From Candidatus Hydrothermota bacterium (GTDB lineage: Bacteria; Hydrothermota; Hydrothermia; B15-G9): 8,301 nucleotides of DNA. Under the pieces are notes generated by a model. The model saw nothing but the letters and a program-made list of their open reading frames with translations. It was not told where the DNA came from and did no database searches. The position numbers were made by a program, and so were the translations under genes. How positions within the stretch are numbered: the first letter of the stretch is position 1; each line of letters opens with the position of its first letter. Location: the NCBI GenBank assembly GCA_003645975.1, contig QNDP01000046.1, positions 1 to 8,301 of the forward strand, written 5' to 3'. Shown piece by piece: positions 6,548-8,301 of this stretch.

Positions 6548-7483
6548 TCAGGTCGGCTTCCTGATTTTTGCGATGAAGAAACCTTCGGTCTTGTTCCTGT
6601 GGGGATAGAGACGGCGCGCCGCCTTGACCTTTGGATCGTATGTTTTTCGTCTCCATCCGACTAAGGCCTCGTCCATTTTGAATCCAAAATCTTGAAAAGG
6701 CAGGACTTCGGCTTCTGGATGGCGCGAAAGTAGGAAATCGACCGTGCCCTCGTTCTCCTCCGGCACCAGCGTGCAGGTCGAATAAACCATAACGCCGCCC
6801 GGTTTAAGTGCCTGATAGCCAGCGAGGATGAGTGCACGCTGTGTTCGCACGAGCATCCCGACCCTTCCCCAGCTCCACCATCGTGCAACTTCGGGTGAGC
6901 GATGGAGTGTGCCCAATGCGGAACACGGTGCATCGATTAGGACTTTGTCGAAAGTGTTCGGTGTTAAAAAGCCGAATTTGTAACCGTCGAACTCGGTGAT
7001 GATCGTGTTGAGGACGCCGAGCCGATCGATGTTGTGCGAAAGCGCTCGAATCCTGTCGATGTTCACATCGTTGGCCACTATGACGCCCGTGTTCTCCATC
7101 ATTTGGGCCATCTGAGTCGTCTTGGAGCCGGGTGCAGCGGCTATGTCCAGCACTTTCTCACCTGGCTTCGGCTCCAGCACGAGCGGCGGGATCATCGAGG
7201 CAAGTTCCTGAACATAGAAATGGCCGAGAAAATGTTCCAATGTCTTTCCGATTGGAAACGGTTCATGTTCGACTCTGAAAGCTGCGTCATAAAAGTCAAG
7301 CGGTTTCAGCCTGAAACCCTGACTTTCCAAACGGCCGATTAGCTCGTCCTTTTCAACCTTCAATGTGTTGATCCTAATGGAGTTGGGCAAGGGTTGGGAC
7401 ATCCATTCAATAAACGCTTCCAGCTCATCTCCTAAGATGTCTTCGAGCAAACCGGCGAGTTGCGAATTTTGGATGGGCTTCAT
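6548..7483 (-). CDS. RNA m5C methyltransferase, NOL1/NOP2/Sun (RsmB/RsmF-like) family
   Basis: 311 residues from the ATG at 7483. The S-adenosylmethionine site VLDIAAAPGSKTTQMA spans 111-126, with NDVN at 138-141. Motif IV DAPCSALGT carries Cys187, and motif VI YSTCTLVPEENE carries Cys237. In this family the motif VI Cys attacks C6 of cytosine and the motif IV Cys helps release the product. The substrate is a cytosine in rRNA or tRNA; which site cannot be told. It has the short core architecture, with a small N-terminal RNA-binding part (SIRINTLK, 35-42) and no C-terminal PUA-like extension. An in-frame TTG at 7552 would add 23 residues that read through a palindrome and look non-conserved, so ATG 7483 is preferred even though no strong Shine-Dalgarno precedes it. 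A 102-bp gap separates it from ogg downstream. Confidence 0.92.
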   Translation of the reverse strand: MKPIQNSQLAGLLEDILGDELEAFIEWMSQPLPNSIRINTLKVEKDELIGRLESQGFRLKPLDFYDAAFRVEHEPFPIGKTLEHFLGHFYVQELASMIPPLVLEPKPGEKVLDIAAAPGSKTTQMAQMMENTGVIVANDVNIDRIRALSHNIDRLGVLNTIITEFDGYKFGFLTPNTFDKVLIDAPCSALGTLHRSPEVARWWSWGRVGMLVRTQRALILAGYQALKPGGVMVYSTCTLVPEENEGTVDFLLSRHPEAEVLPFQDFGFKMDEALVGWRRKTYDPKVKAARRLYPHRNKTEGFFIAKIRKPT

Positions 7484-7541
7484 CTCGGTTTCAAAGGGGC
7501 TCGGCCGGCACAGGAAAGTCCCCTGTTCACAACCACCCCTC

Positions 7542-7559
7542 GAACCCTTCAAAGGGTTC
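7542..7559. repeat. Perfect 18-bp palindromic repeat upstream of the methyltransferase gene
   Basis: GAACCCTT (7542-7549) and AAGGGTTC (7552-7559) are perfect inverted repeats with a 2-bp centre. The site lies in the 158-bp gap between the epimerase stop and the methyltransferase ATG. It has no T-tract beside it, so it is not a standard terminator. It may be an operator or part of a dispersed intergenic repeat. Confidence 0.7.
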
Positions 7560-7569
7560 AGCCAGCTTA

Positions 7570-7584
7570 CCGAACTTTGTTCGG
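7570..7584. repeat. Second short palindrome, CCGAAC-TTT-GTTCGG
   Basis: Perfect 6-bp arms around a 3-nt centre, 10 bp from the palindrome at 7542-7559 and 58 nt past the epimerase stop on the reverse strand. It could fold as a small hairpin in the transcript. It resembles the Gram-positive LexA box (CGAAC-N4-GTTCG) but has a 3-nt instead of a 4-nt centre, so LexA binding is not claimed. Confidence 0.65.
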
Positions 7585-7641
7585 CTTGGAAATGTGTTTG
7601 GAATAAAGGCAGAGCAAGCCTCCGACCGAGCCCGTTCGACC

Positions 7642-8301
7642 TCAGTCATTTTCCTTAAACCATTCCGCTGTGATGCGCAGTCCATCCTCAAGTTCGACTT
7701 TTGGCTGCCATCCAAGCACCTCTCGTGCGAATTGGGCGTTGAGCGAGATCTTATAGACTTCGCCCGGACGAGGCGGTTCGTGAACGGGTTCATGTTCGTA
7801 TCCCGTTATTTCGGCGAGGATCCTGAAAATTTTGTTCACAGACTCACCTCGACCCCATCCGAGATTGAAAATCGGAGGCTCCTCAATGTTCAAATCGTTC
7901 ATGGCGAGCAAATTAGCCTCAGCTATGTCCCCGACATAGACGAAGTCCCGTTCCTGCGTGCCATCGCCGTAGATGATCACAGGCTGTTTCTTCCACATCC
8001 TTTTCGAGAAAATTGCGACGACACCTGCTTCACCATAAGGATCTTGGCGTGGTCCATAGACATTCGGGTATCTCAGGACGACATAATCCAACCCGTAATT
8101 CTCACGGAAAAGGTAGAGATAGTGCTCAACCGTGTGTTTTGACACTCCGTAGGGACTGAGCGGATTGATCGGATGTTTCTCATCACAGGGCAGATATTGA
8201 GGATTCCCGTAAATTGCGCCCCCTGAAGATATGTAGATGAACTTTTTGACCTTGTATTCGACGCTCAACTTTATCAAATTCAGAGATCCCAAAATGTTGA
8301 C
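7642..8301 (-). CDS. NAD-dependent nucleotide-sugar epimerase/dehydratase (GalE-like), N-terminus cut by window edge
   Basis: The last 219 residues of an extended short-chain dehydrogenase are present; the reading frame is open to the right edge, and the Rossmann GxxGxxG motif must lie outside. Seen in order: FIYISSGGAIYG (fragment residues 21-32), SPYGVSK with the catalytic Tyr and Lys, VVLRYPNVYGPRQDP, a QERDFVYVGDIA sugar-binding stretch, and the C-terminal LGWQPKVELEDGL typical of the family. These enzymes act on UDP-, GDP- or dTDP-sugars, most often as UDP-glucose 4-epimerases, feeding cell-surface polysaccharide or galactose metabolism in the cytoplasm. Resemblance is closest to the UDP-glucose 4-epimerase group, but the substrate cannot be set from this part. 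The neighbours in the window do not suggest a sugar cluster; any such cluster would lie beyond the right edge. Confidence 0.92.
   Translation of the reverse strand, partial: VNILGSLNLIKLSVEYKVKKFIYISSGGAIYGNPQYLPCDEKHPINPLSPYGVSKHTVEHYLYLFRENYGLDYVVLRYPNVYGPRQDPYGEAGVVAIFSKRMWKKQPVIIYGDGTQERDFVYVGDIAEANLLAMNDLNIEEPPIFNLGWGRGESVNKIFRILAEITGYEHEPVHEPPRPGEVYKISLNAQFAREVLGWQPKVELEDGLRITAEWFKEND

Noticed and set aside
7484..7552. Longer N-terminus of the methyltransferase from a TTG start
   Set aside because: The added 23 residues run through a palindromic repeat and do not look like the family start; ATG 7483 fits the family better.
7594..8142. 182-residue plus-strand ORF antisense to the epimerase gene
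   Set aside because: It is a shadow of the epimerase, whose conserved motifs occupy the reverse strand; the antisense peptide shows no family pattern.
1..8301. tRNA, rRNA, transposase, integrase, toxin-antitoxin or prophage genes
   Set aside because: I found no cloverleaf-like gene, no rRNA signature and no recombinase or phage motifs on either strand.

Overview
The window looks like a stretch of bacterial chromosome carrying mostly housekeeping, DNA-repair and stress genes. Evidence for a bacterium is the Shine-Dalgarno sites before several genes, a TATAAT-type promoter, an SbcD-SbcC pair with a 4-nt overlap and a Fur/PerR-family regulator. An Ogg2-type 8-oxoguanine glycosylase, a family best known from thermophiles and archaea, and the Lys/Glu/Arg-rich proteins hint at a thermophilic or deep-branching lineage. 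I cannot place the phylum from the sequence alone.

Layout. Positions 1-753 (minus) hold the N-terminal 251 residues of a divergent ATP-type phosphoenolpyruvate carboxykinase, cut by the window edge. A 233-bp AT-rich divergent promoter region follows (754-986). Then come sbcD (987-2189, plus) and sbcC (2186-5242, plus), the bacterial Mre11-Rad50 complex for opening and trimming DNA ends and hairpins. From 5295 to the right edge everything is on the minus strand. In transcription order these are a nucleotide-sugar epimerase/dehydratase (8301-7642, N-terminus cut), an RNA m5C methyltransferase of the NOL1/NOP2/Sun family (7483-6548), an Ogg2 glycosylase (6445-5729) and a PerR-like peroxide regulator (5732-5295). 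The last two overlap by 4 nt and are probably translationally coupled. sbcC and perR converge with a 52-bp gap.

How the genes fit together. SbcCD acts on DNA ends, Ogg2 removes oxidised guanine, and the PerR-like protein keeps every metal-ligand position of peroxide-sensing PerR, including the Asp at position 85. The middle of the window therefore reads as a small oxidative-damage and DNA-repair neighbourhood. The PEPCK, methyltransferase and epimerase appear to be unrelated housekeeping neighbours.

Most unusual observation. The ogg gene carries an extra in-frame 57-bp segment between the helix-hairpin-helix lysine and the catalytic aspartate. It is bounded by an exact 21-bp direct repeat around a 36-bp core that is about 78% GC. 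This looks like a small inserted repeat element tolerated, or not, inside the active-site region. A pair of perfect short palindromes upstream of the methyltransferase gene and an inverted repeat flanking a TATAAT box upstream of ogg are secondary points. I see no CRISPR array, tRNA, rRNA, transposase or phage gene, and no convincing new multi-gene system.
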